From Plantago ovata (taxonomy: Eukaryota > Streptophyta > Magnoliopsida > Lamiales > Plantaginaceae): DNA of 64,000 nucleotides. Every line of letters starts with the position of its first letter. Position 1 is the stretch's first letter. Under the pieces are notes generated by a model. The model searched no databases and was not told the origin of the DNA. It saw only the letters and a program-made list of their open reading frames with translations. A program made the position numbers and the translations under genes. The DNA lies in assembly GCA_028274465.1 (NCBI GenBank), contig CM051458.1, positions 54,549,253 through 54,613,252 on the forward strand, written 5' to 3'. Positions 20,605 through 33,368 of this stretch are shown piece after piece.

Positions 20605-22686
20605 TGTAAAAAAATATGGTCAGAGTTACCCCTAGGGTATGCAGTGGAATTTCAAAAATTTTCTTAACATACAGGTTAATTGATTATGTATATGTCGTAT
20701 ATATATAAACACGTCAATTAGAAGACTAACCTTACTTCCAAAGCAGCTTCCAAGTCTTCGTAATAATCCGGTGTATCTTCTCCTTCGCCGAAGTCGAAGA
20801 TATCTGCAATACTCTGATTATCTGCAAGACAATAAGAGTTAGTTTCCAGCTCCTAGAACCTCAACCTTGGTATCCACGGATGAACAGCCTATCGGAAGAA
20901 TGCTAGGATATTCTTTGTGAGACCAAGAAGACGGGGCGGCAATTCCTCCGGTGAGGTGGCGCGCGCGGGTAGCTATAGAGGAGGGAAGAGTTTTTATTTT
21001 CACTAAGAAAACTGGGTAGAATGACTGTGAAAGTCTATTGAACTGTGTGTCAAAAACTCTCTAATAGTCTACTATATATAGTAGTCAATAGAAGTCTAAA
21101 GCATAAGCGATTAGACTTCGTAAAGGAATAAGAATCTAATTCTTATCGCACTAGTAAACCAATATCAAGTCTAGATTCATTCCCAATCAAATTAAAACTC
21201 AATAAGGAAAATCTAACTTATCCCTTGGACTTCTAATAGAGGAAGGAGTCGAACTCCTTCCCCTATCTAGCTAACGCGCGCGCGCGCCTTGTCCTATGGG
21301 AGATAGGTGGGTCCCAATTTTGGGACCCACTTATAGTTCTAAGGCAATTCAAACTCCAAGTAGATTTTGCCCAAGTGCATATGTTAATTCTAAATTAACA
21401 TATCCTTTCTAATCAAACCTCTATTATATTTCCAAAATATAATCTTTAATTGTATTTATATAAAATACAATTAATTAGCCAATTCAATTAATAATTCCAA
21501 ATCATTAATTGAGCCACCAAATATTATAATTAATTCCAAATAAATTATAATCCATCAATCACAATTAATTCCAAATTAATTGCGATTCCATCTTAAAGGA
21601 TATTCTGATAGGCTGAATCACCACATAATGTGACCCATAGGGCCTCATCGTATTAAGCAAGTCCTAGACTAGGCAACATGGAATTCCTAGACGGTTCCAT
21701 TTGCAATATTAATACGTGAGGTCGTTTGAGAGGTTTCTCAAAGATAACCCTTTCGTTGCGAAGTTTGTTGCGCTCAACGCGGCGATGGTAACGTCCCTTC
21801 ATCTGATTTGCTCGAATGTATCTAGGATCGATGAAGTGTCTATCCCAATAATACATCCACGGGCGTCTCAGGGAGTTGCTTGGTTAAGATATACTTATGA
21901 CCATCATAATATATCATTTGCACTGGCCAGTGACTTTACCAACACAACTATGCAGACTATGAGCAGTACTCTCCTGTGCTACACTTGAGAGATGAATCCT
22001 TCACAGAATCACTTATCATCCCCATTTGTATGTAGCCATAATCCTGGATCGTGTCTTAGGTCAGCTGCTTATTCAGAGCTGACATCGACGGGTCCACCAA
22101 GGATATGGGGCAACAAATGTGATGATAAAGTCCTGTAAGTACAAAGGACGACTGGCATCACTTCGACAACTTACCGGTTCCCATAGACACTTCGGTGTAG
22201 AGTATACATCGATGGGAGTGTCCGGTGGGTACTTCCATTGTTCGATAATCCTTCTTCGAACAACTATGCGCAGTTATGGGAACGTTTCTCGATTGTCCAA
22301 CAATCCGTTCCGTGGCCGTGGGATCGGCTCACACTTGCTCCAACAGGTATAACCTCCACATACTAGTCTCGTCTGGTTCATTCAGACCCCTACATCCGAT
22401 ATGAACCTCGACTAGGGAGAGTTTGGGATAGATGATAACTCACATAGCTCTCACTATCTGTGTGATCGGTCATCTATCCGAGGGGACATGTTTAATATCA
22501 ATACAGACAGTAATAGAGATATGACATGCTGCATGCCTGGTGTAATATAAATATGAAAGCGATACTCAATAGTAAAAGCAACAAACATATATTATATTAC
22601 GTTGACCTGTGTAATAGTACATATATGCCCTCTATAAGGGCACTATGCCCTTAGTAAGGTCTGTCTCTAGGACATATACACTATCA
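20605..22686 (-). mobile_element. Copia C left LTR (3' LTR, 2082 bp)
   Basis: The plus strand reads TGTAAAAAAATATGG..CACTATCA. It is nearly identical to 56340-58423. The TSD GTATT lies at 20600-20604 and again at 58424-58428. A palindromic TATA region CTACTATATATAGTAG is at 21069-21084 (promoter on the minus strand). U3 holds a chain of hairpins (21379-21600). A GC dinucleotide run lies near 21275. The polypurine tract adjoins at 22687. Confidence 0.9.
21379..21600 (-). repeat. Chain of six adjacent hairpins in the C LTR
   Basis: Perfect stems include 21379-21389/21393-21403 (11 bp), 21423-21431/21435-21443 (9 bp), 21446-21457/21463-21474 (12 bp) and 21562-21570/21574-21582 (9 bp). A 12-bp stem with one mismatch lies at 21485-21511 and an imperfect one at about 21525-21552. 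Most loops are the trinucleotide CCA or CTA. The chain lies upstream of the TATA box in the sense of transcription. Confidence 0.8.
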
Positions 22687-22697
22687 ATCTCCCACTT
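22687..22697 (-). promoter_or_regulatory. Polypurine tract, copia C (left end)
   Basis: The minus strand reads AAGTGGGAGAT next to the LTR start TGATAG. The same tract is at 50481-50491 beside the central LTR. Confidence 0.75.
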
Positions 22698-22700
22698 GGA

Positions 22701-24915
22701 CTAGAGCCAGTCACCTTTATGCCTAATACCCAGATTAGCATAATGTCTTAAGTGGACTTCCACTGATAAGACCTTGGTGAAAGCATCTGCCACGTTGTCC
22801 GTGGTAGAGACACGTTCTATACTAACTTCTCCTCTATCTATAATCTCTCGTATAACGTGATATTTTCTAATCACATGTTTGTTCTTGTTTGTAGATCTAG
22901 GCTCCCTAGCTTGAGCGACGGCGCCCGTATTGTCACAATAAATCGTTATTGGACAGGGAGCAGGAACAACCCTCAATTCCTTCAAGAACTCTGAAATCCA
23001 GACAGCTTCTTTCGATGCTTCTGATGCAACAATGTACTCGGCTTCTGTGGATGAGTCAGCAACCGTGGCTTGCTTAGAACTCTTCCAACAGACAGCTCCT
23101 CCGTTCAATTTGAATACGTATCCTGTCTGTGACTTAAAGTCATCAGGATCTGATTCAAATCCAGCGTCGCCATACCCAAACATCTTTAATTCTGGTTCTC
23201 CACCAAACACCAAGAACATTCCTTTAGTCCGTCGAAGGTACTTAAGAATGTTCTTTACAACAGTCCAGTGAGGTACTCCTGGATTCTGTTGGTGTCGACA
23301 AGTGACACTAAGCGCATATGCCACTTCGGTCCTTGTGCAATTCATTGCATACATTATAGATCCTACTGCCGAAGCATAGGGCACACGACTCATTGCATTT
23401 CTTTCTTTATCAGTTTTAGGACCATCCTTAACTGATAAGACAATCCCATGCCTAGCTGGGAAAAAGCCTCTCTTTGAGTCGTCCATCTTATAATGCTTTA
23501 GTATTTTGTCGATGTAGGTGGACTGTGTCATTCCTAACATCCTCTTGGATCTATCTCTAAAGATCTTGATCCCTAGGATGTAGTTCGCTTCACCCAAGTC
23601 CTTCATCGAGAAGGTACTTGATAACCAAACTTTAGTCTCTTCTAGCATAGAGACATTGTTTCCCATGATCAAAATGTCATCAACATAAATGATCATGAAA
23701 ACGACTCCCTTGTCGCTGTGCCTAGCGTAGACACAGGGATCTTTCTTGCTTCTGATGAAGTCAAACGATTTGACAGCTTCATCAAAGCGGATATTCCAGC
23801 TCCTTGACGCTTGATTTAGCCCATAGATGGATCTTTGTAATTTGCATACAGCAGTTGGCCTGGTTTTACTAATAAAACCTTACGGCTGTACCATATAGAC
23901 CTCTTCCTCAAGGTTGCCATTGAGGAAGGCAGTCTTTACATCCATCTGCCAGATTTCATAATCATAGTAGGCAGCTATCGCAAGTAGAATTCGAATGGAC
24001 TTCAATTTTGCTACCGGTGAAAGGTTTCATCGTAATCGATGCCATACCTTTGCGTGTAGCCTTTCGCCACAAGCCTAGCTTTGTGCGTTTGTACCTTGCC
24101 ATCGGCATCTGTCTTTCGTTTAAAGACCCATTTGCACCCAATAGGTCTAACCCCTTGGGGCAAGTCTACCATGTTCCAAACTTGGTTTTGGTACATTGAA
24201 TCCATTTCTAATTCCATGGCCTCTGGCCATTTGTCTGAGTCAATATCAATTATTGCCTCTTTGTAGGTCTCGGGATCCTCCCGATCTGATAAGCCGACAT
24301 CAAGTTCACTGATGTCTTCTATCATAAGGCTTTGCTTTCGAGGTCCTTTTAGGATCCTCTTCGACCTACAGAGCTCGACTGGTTCTGGTGCTTTTCTTTT
24401 CTGGCTTCGTGTAACACGAACATTATCAGTGGGTACTGATGCAGCTGGTCGCGCCCTGCGACCCTGTTCCCTTGCGGGAGCCTGCTCTTGTGCAACTTGT
24501 TGCACAGGTTGGTTGACAACGAGTTCTATTGGTGTGGTTTCAACTGTTGATCTAATCACCGGACTCCCACTGACTATGACATGCCTAGCAAGTGTCATAT
24601 CATCACCCTTGTCTGCTTCAAAAGCTCCCACTGAACTTGAGTCCAAATCAGAAGATTTAGAGACCTCATGTTCGCGCGTGTCAAAGTCTTGAATTTCTTG
24701 AAGTTCTATCATGTCATCTAACCTCTCTTCTTCGAGGTATTCAGCTTCTAAAAACTTGACGTTTCTAGATACGATCACCTCGTGATCTTCAGCATGATAG
24801 AATTCATAGCCTCTCGTCTGACGAGGATAGCCTATGAAATATACTTTGACACCCTTGGCATCTAACTTATCAGTGAGCATCAGTTTGACTATCGCAGACA
24901 GCCCCAAGGTCTAAG
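22701..24915 (-). pseudogene. Partial second copia C pol: integrase C-terminus, RT and RNase H
   Basis: Minus strand. 24011-24907 encodes the end of integrase and the acidic linker up to the start of RT ([18 protein letters not shown]). A one-base deletion relative to the other copy (near 24014) breaks the frame, and a GAA-to-TAA stop lies near 23882. From there to 22701 the RT and RNase H frame is open, with the YVDD active site (in MIIYVDDILIM) and RNase H motifs (SSTEAEYI). gag, protease and most of integrase are missing: the copy begins at 24915, directly against the central LTR. Confidence 0.85.
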
Positions 24916-26395
24916 TGTAAGAAAATATGGTCAGAGTTACCCCTAGGGTACGCAGCGGAATTTCAAAATTTTCTTAACATACAGGTTAATTGATTATGCA
25001 TATGTCGTATATATATAAACATGTCAATTAGAAGACTAACCTTACTTCCAAAGCAGCTTCCAAGTCTTCGTAATAATCCGGTGTATCTTCTCCTTCGCCG
25101 AAGTCGAAGATATCTACAATACTCTGATTATCTGCAAGACAATAAGAATTAGTTTCCAGCTCCTAGAACCTCAACCTTGGTATCCACGGATGAACAGCCT
25201 ATCGGAAGAATGCTAGGATATTCTTTGTGTGACCAAGAAGACGGGGCGGCGATTCCTCCGGCAGAGGTGGCGCGCACGTGGAGGCTTATAGAGGAGGGGA
25301 GAGCTTTATATTTTCTCTAAGAAAACTGGGTAGAATAACTGTGTGTAAAAATTGTATCCAAAGCTCTCTAATAGTCTACTATATATAGTAGTCAATAGAA
25401 GCCTAAAGCATAAGCAATTAGACTTCGTAAAGGAATAAGAATCTAATTCTTATCGCACTAGTAAACCAATATCAAGTCTAGATTCATTCCCAATCAAATT
25501 AGAACTCAATCAGGAAAATCTAACTTATCCCTTGGACTTCTAATAGAGGAAGGAGTCGAACTCCTTCCCCTATATTATCTATGCGCGCGCGCGCGCCCAG
25601 TCCTACGGGAGGTGGGTCCCAATTTTGGGACCCACTTATAGTTGTAAGGCAATTCAAACTCCAAGTAGATATTGCCATGTGCATATGTTAATTCTAAATT
25701 AACATATCCTTTCAAATCAGACCTCTATTATATTTCCAAAATATAATCTTTAATTGTATTTACATAAAATACAATTAGTCAATCAATTCAATTAATAATT
25801 CAAATCATTAATTGAGCCACCAAATATTATAATTAATTCCAAATCAATTATAATCCATCAATCACAATTAATTCCAAATTAATTGCGATTCCATCTTAAA
25901 GGATATTCTGATAGGCTGAATCACCACATAGTGTGACCCATAGGGCCTCATCGTATTAAGCAAGTCCTATACTAGGCAACATGGAATTCCTAGACGGTTC
26001 CATTTGCAATATTAATACGTGAGGACGTTTGAGAGGTTTCTCAAAGCTAACCATTTCGTTGCGAAGTCTGTTGCGCTCAACGCGGCGATGGTAACGTCCC
26101 TTCATCTGACTTGCTCGAATGTATCTAGGATCGATGAAGTGTCCATCCCAATAATACATCCACGGGCGTCTCAGGGAGTTGCTTGGTTAAGATATACTTA
26201 TGACCATCATAATATATCATTTGCACTGGCCAGTGACTTTACCAACACAACTATGCAGACTATGAGCAGTACTCTCCTGTGCTACACTTGAGAGATGAAT
26301 CCTTCACAGAATCACTTATCATCCCCATTTGTATGTAGCCATAATCCTGGATCGTGTCTTAGGTCAGCTGCTTATTCAGAGCTGACATCGACGGG
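24916..26395 (-). mobile_element. Copia C central LTR, left part
   Basis: This LTR begins TGTAAGAAAATATGG and matches the LTRs at 20605 and 56340, including hairpins and TATA. It is interrupted after 26395 by gypsy E and resumes at 49881. Its left neighbour is pol sequence, not a host site, so it is shared by two tandem C units. Confidence 0.9.
26391..26395 (+). repeat. TSD ACGGG of gypsy E (left)
   Basis: ACGGG occurs at 26391-26395 and again at 49881-49885. In the sister LTRs the empty site GACATCGACGGGTCCACC is intact at about 22082 and 57819. Confidence 0.95.
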
Positions 26396-27645
26396 TGATG
26401 AACGCGGATGTCGTGCTCCGAATTCAAGCAAATAAATTTGTTATTTAGCCAAAGGCAATCCACAACTACAACGAAAACCGTAGTGTAGCAGTAGAATGAC
26501 TCGAGTGTCGTTCTCTCAGGACTATAACTAGCTTTATCTATTTAACAAGAGAATATAAAACAGCAGACAGATAGCAATAGGGGGTTTCTAGCAGATAATG
26601 GACATTGGTGATAGTATGGTCCTTCTTAACATAACGAGTCGATAATCATGCATAAATTCCTCGGTCTTGCATAGAGATCTTTGAATCAATCTAGTGTCCT
26701 GTTGCAAATATTAAGCACTACGAAGATAATTGGTCTGACAAGTCAATCACGATTGTCCTAATGTGTTCCGTAATTATTCAACACTACGAAGATAATTGGT
26801 CTGATGGTCGACAAGTGTCCAATTGTGCAAAATAATTAATACAACATACGACAATTTTGGTTGCAACTGATCAACGAAATAAAGCAATGACACGGAGTAT
26901 AATGCGCGATATAGCCATTAGCATGATTATCTTCCCTTCGCTAAGAATTCACATACTACCACCAACGATAAGTTTAGCTACTCATAATAGGCATGCAATC
27001 AACAGAAATCATAGAAGAAAACATATTGAAAGATAAATAAAATAAGTAGATTAAACTGTAAGATACAAGTTACCGAAGGTTGTCAATCTCCGAAGAATTG
27101 CGATCCTACGAGCTCCAATCCGCTATGAAAAAGTATCCCCTAAGCTACAGAACTCCCAGGACAGGCCCCGGGAAGTTCCTACCTAAAACTATAGAGAGAG
27201 GTGAGAAAGTAGGTCTGGAAAGATATGATTTTCGGAAAAAAACTGAGCACTATATATAGGCCCCGAAAAACTACGGGGCGGTTCGCACCTGACTTTTTCT
27301 CGCGGAATTCCGCGTTTTCGACGCGTTTTTGGATTTCTTCCCCTTTTCGAACTCGGTTTCTGACTTCTAGTAGCCTTCTAACCTCCAGATTCGGCCCCTA
27401 GACTTCAAATCCTATTCGGAAATCTTCAGATACTCCAAATAGGCTTCTGGAACACCAATTCCTTGTCAACTTCAATATAATTGCCCGGAAATCCTCGAAT
27501 TTCAACCAAAACCTGTAAAATAAAATCTAAAGGGAAACGTGACACTATTCTAATAAAATGCATTAAAATATAGCTAAATTATCATAGAGGATGGCGAAAA
27601 TAGGTGAAAAAGACTCGAATGAAAGTGTAAAATACACATTCATCA
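26396..27645 (-). mobile_element. Gypsy E 3' LTR (1250 bp)
   Basis: The plus strand reads TGATGAACGCG..CACATTCATCA. The polypurine tract complement AACTCCCCAAACC (27646-27658) follows. The minus-strand TATA is at 27250-27258. It is homologous to 1258-2520 in the opposite orientation. Confidence 0.9.
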
Positions 27646-30600
27646 AACTCCCCAAACCGAACCTTTGCTTGTCCTCAAGCAACTAAGCTAGACTCTAATA
27701 CAAAAAACATGCAAGACACAAAATCGAGTTTCATGCCAAATAAAATGAACTAATCTACTGAATCTATCAAATAACATATGAACAAAAACCATATAAATCA
27801 AAGCATGAATATAGGTTGAAGAATACCTCGATTGACTTATACACATCCACATAAGCACTTATGTCAAGACAAGATAGTCTCTTGTAACATTCTCTACCTG
27901 GACCTAGTCAGTGACGACGTAATGAAGCATGCTAAGATACGAATGGTTGTCCCGTGCCTATGAAACTGAGGGCTTACTGCTGTTCCACCATGTTAAGACT
28001 TTTCCTCAAAAGAGGTCGAACCAGTACTGGCTCTCATCAAACGAATGAGGGTTCCCTATAAAAGATAACTCTCCCCTATTCTACCCATATCTCAAGTAAA
28101 GTCTTAAGCTATTCACCACTTCCTGAATGGCAGGACGAGGGTGGTCTAGAACAGATGACACTCAAGACAAAAAAGATAAAAAATAGAAAAACACGATTAC
28201 GAATATTACAAAAAATTGGAAAGACTCAACACTTTGCTAAACTGATATTTGGCTTTCTTTTTTGGACCCTTCTTTGCTTTTTTGGGGTTTTTTCTTTTTT
28301 TCTTTCCAGATTCTTTTTTCTTTTTCTTTTTCTTTTTTTTGGAAATTTTTCTTTCTCTTTTTTTTTTCGATTTTTTCTAGCCAGCAGTAGCATAACAAAA
28401 AGAGAAACAAAATGACTCACACGACTTCCCCAAACTTATTCGAAAGAATAGGTTGGAGTACAAAATTTACGGAAAAGGAAAAATAAACTCACGATACGAA
28501 AATGAAAAACAGAAACAAGACTATGATGGTGTAACCCCCTCCCCAAACCTATTCGGAAGAATAGGTTATAAACAAAGGATCACACAACCTCACACTACCT
28601 CCTTCCTAGGCATTTAGCAATCTCAAAGCATGGTGAAGACTTGTTGCCTCTTAGGTACATAATTACTCGGGAAAACAACATAAGACCTTAACATGCATCA
28701 TCCTATTATAAAGGCCTTCGTGAACCGCAGTAGAGAAAACACCACTAAGTGATGTCGAGACTACCATGCTTAACTAAGTGCAATACATAAATGTGACAAG
28801 ACAAGCGAGAAAAACCTCAAACAAATTCATAGAGATGAAGCATACGATTAATGGCATAGTTAGTTGATCTACCCAATAAAAAGGTTCAAAAAATTTCGGC
28901 AATAAATTCCATATAAAACATGCAAGACTATCCTAGGATGAATGCAACCTAAAAAATCTAAAAAAGCAGTAAACGTGCAAATGCAAATGCAGACGGATAA
29001 AACATGCGAGGTACTATACTCAACCTACCAATGTCAAGCTCCAAACTAACAATAATAGATCACTTAAATCCCATTCCCCCTCATGAAATTAACGCTAGTC
29101 CCTAGCAGTAAGAAAATGAGGAAATAAGATGTGATACTAGATGTTACCCCATGGTCTGGCCTCGGTCGGCTGAGTATGCTGCTCTTGAGTTATTGGGCCT
29201 GCTCTGGGAGCCTCATATATGATCATCGGGACTTGTGGTAGTGGCGGTAGTTCCATTTTTTAGGCCGGTCAGGATCAACTCCTCCAATGGAGTCATCATT
29301 GCCCGTATGGCCTTCATTGTCACTACTGTCATCACCATCGTCACCAGTAGAGTTGCAGTGTCGAAAGGAATTTTCAAGATTGGCCTCCTCTGATATGGAA
29401 TCTTCCACCCGGTATCTCTCCAACAGGTTGTGAACTGTTGAAGGGGAAAGACAAGTGGTATCAGACCCTCCCCCTCCAGCGTTCTACACCCCAAGGAGGT
29501 TACAGCAAGCTGCTCGGTTATTCGGAGGTTGTCTTCTATGTTTTCCAATGTCGGCCACATTCTCTACAGTTGATGCTCCCAATGTCAATATGATGCTCTT
29601 TTTAGAGGCAGGCAAGGGGCGCCCCAACGAGGGACTGGGTTCCCATGTCGTTATGTTTTGGAACCAAGCTAGCGCTTTGGAACCTTCTAGCAACTGCGAA
29701 CTCAAGATTGAATCTGCCGCGGCGAGAAATTCCGGGTGCCTTCCTATTCACTCGAACTCTGCAGTCCTCGTGATGGAGTGACGACGTAATAATGGTTTCT
29801 GTCCCTTCGGTGGTGCATGAATAGGCATAGGAGTCCTTACTCCAGGTATACTCTAGCTCCTCCTCTTGGATAATCCACGATGTTGTTGCAAAACTCCTTG
29901 GCTCGAACGCACATCTAGCGAGGTCACCTTCCTTGACATGGTTCTTCACAGCAATCATACGAGAATGCTCTCTTCCCTTGGTATGGTACCTACAAACAGC
30001 TGCTAGCACCTCGTATGACACAAAACTGACTCAAATACATACTAGAGTAAAAGCGAAACACACAAGTGATAAAATCAACAATCGAGCTCCCCAAACCGTA
30101 ATGTCTAGCCTAGCTTCTTCATCATGCAACATACCAATGTAACTACTACATGCAATACATCACATCATGCTCTTACTAGACAACCAATATCCTTGATAAC
30201 AAGGTTCAATTCATACCATAGCAGCGAAAAAATTCTACCATCATAAATCTTCATACTCAACTATTAAGCATTCTATTGTCAATTCTACCAACATTACGTC
30301 AATAAACACAATCATATGCAAGAAATCAAAGATAAAGACATATTGCAGAACAAGATATATCATCTAGCAGCAAAATACCCAAATCAACAATCCAAGCAAA
30401 ATTGAGCATGCAATTGATAGTAAATAACATGTCTAATCATACAAACAACATACCCATGCATCAAATAAGCATAATTGAAGCTCAAATTAGAAAACCCCCA
30501 AATTCGAAAATTAGGGTTCTAAGGATGATACCTCAGATCTGTAAATCTAACGCATAAGGATGAAATCTGATCGGATAGGATGATAGATCGTGTAATAGGC

Positions 30601-31084
30601 TTCGAATTAAGCTAAAGAACACTCAATTTGGTCAATAAATGAAGAGGTTATGAAGATTTAAATGTAAAATCGCGTTTCTCGGGTTTTTTGGGAGGATGAA
30701 TGAAGAAGAATGAAGAAAATAAGGTTTTGGAGAAGAAATCCACGTTTTTGAAGTTCTGGGACCGTGGGGCGGTTCGCCCCACACGGGGCGGTTCGACCCC
30801 CACATGGGGCGGTTCGCCCCGTGCTCCCCATTGCGGGGAGACGGTTCTCGTCGTCAGAAAATGCGGTTTCAATCCCCGAAACCAATTTTTTCAAAAAATC
30901 ACTCGAAAAATCTCACTCAAACATAAGCACATACGACACAGACATGAACAAATTCGCATACGAGAAGCAAATAGTTCAAGAATGAAATGCATGCAGAAAA
31001 GTAGTAAAGAAAGCGATAAAGATTTCGGGTTGCCTCCCGGATAGCGTCATTGTTTTAAGTCTTTGACTCGACTCCTATCTACGC
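27646..31084 (-). mobile_element. Gypsy E 3' untranslated interior; no RT or integrase
   Basis: From the protease stop (31085) to the polypurine tract there is no RT, RNase H or integrase. The sequence goes from the protease end straight to a GGGAGGCAACCC motif (complement near 31031-31042), which in plant Athila/Tat elements lies after the coding region. Three GGGGCGGTTCGCCCC motifs are at 30766-30820. The long T-rich tract (28260-28372) is the complement of the A-rich tract at 516-660. Small frames at 29213-30021 are not recognised. Confidence 0.7.
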
Positions 31085-31581
31085 CTATCTCTTCTTTTTG
31101 CGGGTACTAGGCTTCCCCTTCATTGATCTCCTTTCCATGCCACGAACCTGTGAATAAGAAAGAATATAGGCTGCAAGACCACAGTAGTGAGTAGTAATAT
31201 CAGGCGGTTCAGGTGGATCAGGTATGGCTTGCAACACGTGTTGCTTGCCATCCACTTCGATGGTGCAAGTTCTTTGGTAGATATCCATCACTGAGCGTAG
31301 TTTAGTCAAGAACGTTTGCCCTAAGAGTATGACATCCCCCGTCCCAGGTGCAGATGCCGGCATAACTACGAAATTGGTGTATATAGATGCTTCACCAATC
31401 TTGACCAACACATTTTTCACAACGTCCTCGGGTCTCATAAAGGATCCATCCGCCAGTTGCACAATAGCCCTTTGCTCAGATAGTTTTCCAATGTTGCTCT
31501 TTTCAAACACATTCAAAGGAATTATGTTTGAGTAGGATCCCGTATCTAGTGTGGCACAGACATCTTCAAGCTCACCAATCC
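31085..31581 (-). CDS. Gypsy E aspartic protease domain
   Basis: Minus strand. The frame contains the retropepsin active site ATLDTGSYSNIIP and a following QLADGSFMRPEDVVKNVLVKIG segment, as in Athila/Tat-type proteases, then a Pro-rich and basic tail and a stop. The protein would be about 165 residues from the junction. The upstream end is the copia B LTR at 31582; the first codons of the open frame (to 31663) lie inside that LTR and are not native. The native upstream sequence (end of gag) resumes at 47822. Confidence 0.85.
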
Positions 31582-33256
31582 TGTTAGGAAACTTGTAATT
31601 TTGATGAGCAATTAACCATGCTAAATTAAGAACAGTCCAGTAACTAGTACTCTTAAGGTCCATAGGAATTTAGAATTTTAAGGACATTGTAAAAGAGGAA
31701 CGTTTGCTGATGACTTAGATAGGTGTTAGATAAGTTATTTCTTTTGTGGATGACGTACTTTAATTTCTGTGAAGAAATTAATCTATTGACACATTTGCGT
31801 ATGATGTATTTTATTTTCTGAAAAGAAAATATCTTATTGATGCATAGCTTTAATTAATCTTATTTTCTGAAAAGAAAATGACCTATTGAAGCATTTGCTA
31901 AAGATGTATTTTGTTTATTACAAACAAATTATTGAAGCAAATAAGAAACCGGTCAGAATCTTGAAGACTTTTGAAGATCTGAAGACTTGAAGACTTGAAG
32001 ATTGCTGAAGACTGGTAAGGCACGTGTTGCTCAGAAAGTGAAATTTTCAGCAACAACATTGCATAAGTGAAAATCTGAAAGACAGAGTAGGTTGTGCTTG
32101 CTGAAACTGAGAATGAACACTTGCTGATGAACATATGTGACCTCTTGCTGAATGTACGTGATTTTGCGCTCCATTGTTACTGTTTGAATTCTATTCAAAG
32201 GTGCATTTAATGCAAAGCTTACACACAAAGGACATGAAGACTAGAAGACAAACAAAGGTTGCTGCTGAAAGTACAAAAGCAAGATAGTGACATGTTAAGG
32301 AACAAAAGCCTTAGGATTTGAAATTCAAACGGCTCCTTACTTGCACTATAAATAGAGGTCATCCGGCAAAGAGTTGAAGTGTGTCAACAACGTGATCAAA
32401 CTCTCACTTGTGCTTAAAATTCACAAACCTTCAAACACTCTTACTGCCATTGATCCGTTCCAAGACTTAAAGCTTGAAAAAGCTACTTGTGAAGAAGTAG
32501 AACAAACTCGGCTAAGAAATTAGTTAAGTGTTCTTTCTTTCGAACAAGAACAAGTCTTGACACCAGAAACAATCAAACTTGTTTACTGCAAAGTATTCCA
32601 AGTTGTGTTTCTTAGATTACTTGTTGTAACTGAATAAGTTATAATTAAGTTATCTCACCCCAAAACTCTCTAACTGAAAATACACCCTTTCAGGCGTGAT
32701 ATTCAGGGGGAACTTAATCGAGCAAGCTTTTGCTGATTAAAAGTACCAAGTTTGGTGGAGAACAAGGTTGAGTTCTCTAGTTTAGGTTGGAGACAAAGCA
32801 AGTGTGCTTTGGTTTCTGTTGAATCGCTTTAGATAGGAGATTGTGAGGAACCTCAATCATATCTTAGTGGATTCAGTCCTAGAAAGGACAAAGTGGATTA
32901 GTTGGGAGATTACGCCACTCTCAGATACCACTCTAAAAGTGTTTGTGTGATTTACTTACTGCATTTAGCTTTCAGCAAATTATATCTGTTTGTACACAGT
33001 CACTCACATCACTTGCTGAAACTCTTTACTTGCTGAAAAAGCACTTATCATTTCAAAGACTTCCGCTCTCTGATTTTAAGTATCAGCAAACCAAGCTACT
33101 GTAAAGTAACTTACGCTTGCTGAGAAAGTTAAGTATCAGCAACCTCATTACTGTAAAGTAATAAGTACTTGCTGAGAAAGTTTTAAACGACAAAAGTTTG
33201 AAAAGACTATTCACCCCCCCCCTCTAGTCTTTTCTTGTTGTTTAAAGGGACCAACA
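31582..33256 (+). mobile_element. Copia B 5' LTR (1675 bp), SIRE-like
   Basis: It starts TGTTAGGAAAC and ends GGGACCAACA. By eye it differs from the 3' LTR by about five substitutions and one 25-bp tandem duplication (near 31950/46520). TATAAATAG is at 32347-32355. A stem with a C9 loop is at 33201-33233. The flanking bases AATCC (31577-31581) and AAACC (47822-47826) look like a TSD with one change. Confidence 0.95.
32347..32355 (+). promoter_or_regulatory. Copia B LTR TATA box
   Basis: TATAAATAG occurs in the LTR, with copies at 46912-46920 and, on the minus strand of copia A, at 15658-15666. Confidence 0.7.
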
Positions 33257-33258
33257 AG

Positions 33259-33270
33259 TGGTATCAGAGC
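33259..33270 (+). promoter_or_regulatory. Copia B primer-binding site
   Basis: TGGTATCAGAGC, two bases after the 5' LTR, is complementary to the 3' end of plant initiator tRNA-Met. It is where minus-strand DNA synthesis starts. Confidence 0.95.
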
Positions 33271-33368
33271 AGGAGGTTCTTTAGCCTTCTGCACTGAACC
33301 TAGATCCCCTTAAGTGCTTTCCGTAAATCTCTTTCACTTGATCAGTTTGGTAGTGCTTTGCTGACAGG

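Noticed and set aside
21653..21988. 67- and 90-codon frames kept in three C LTRs (21653-21988, 25956-26291, 57389-57724)
   Set aside because: They overlap on opposite strands, lie in the LTR, and are kept only because the LTRs are recent; the old LTR at 8225 does not keep them.
31582..31663. MDLKSTSYWTVLNL as the N-terminus of the gypsy E protease
   Set aside because: These codons are inside the copia B LTR; the join is an accident of insertion.
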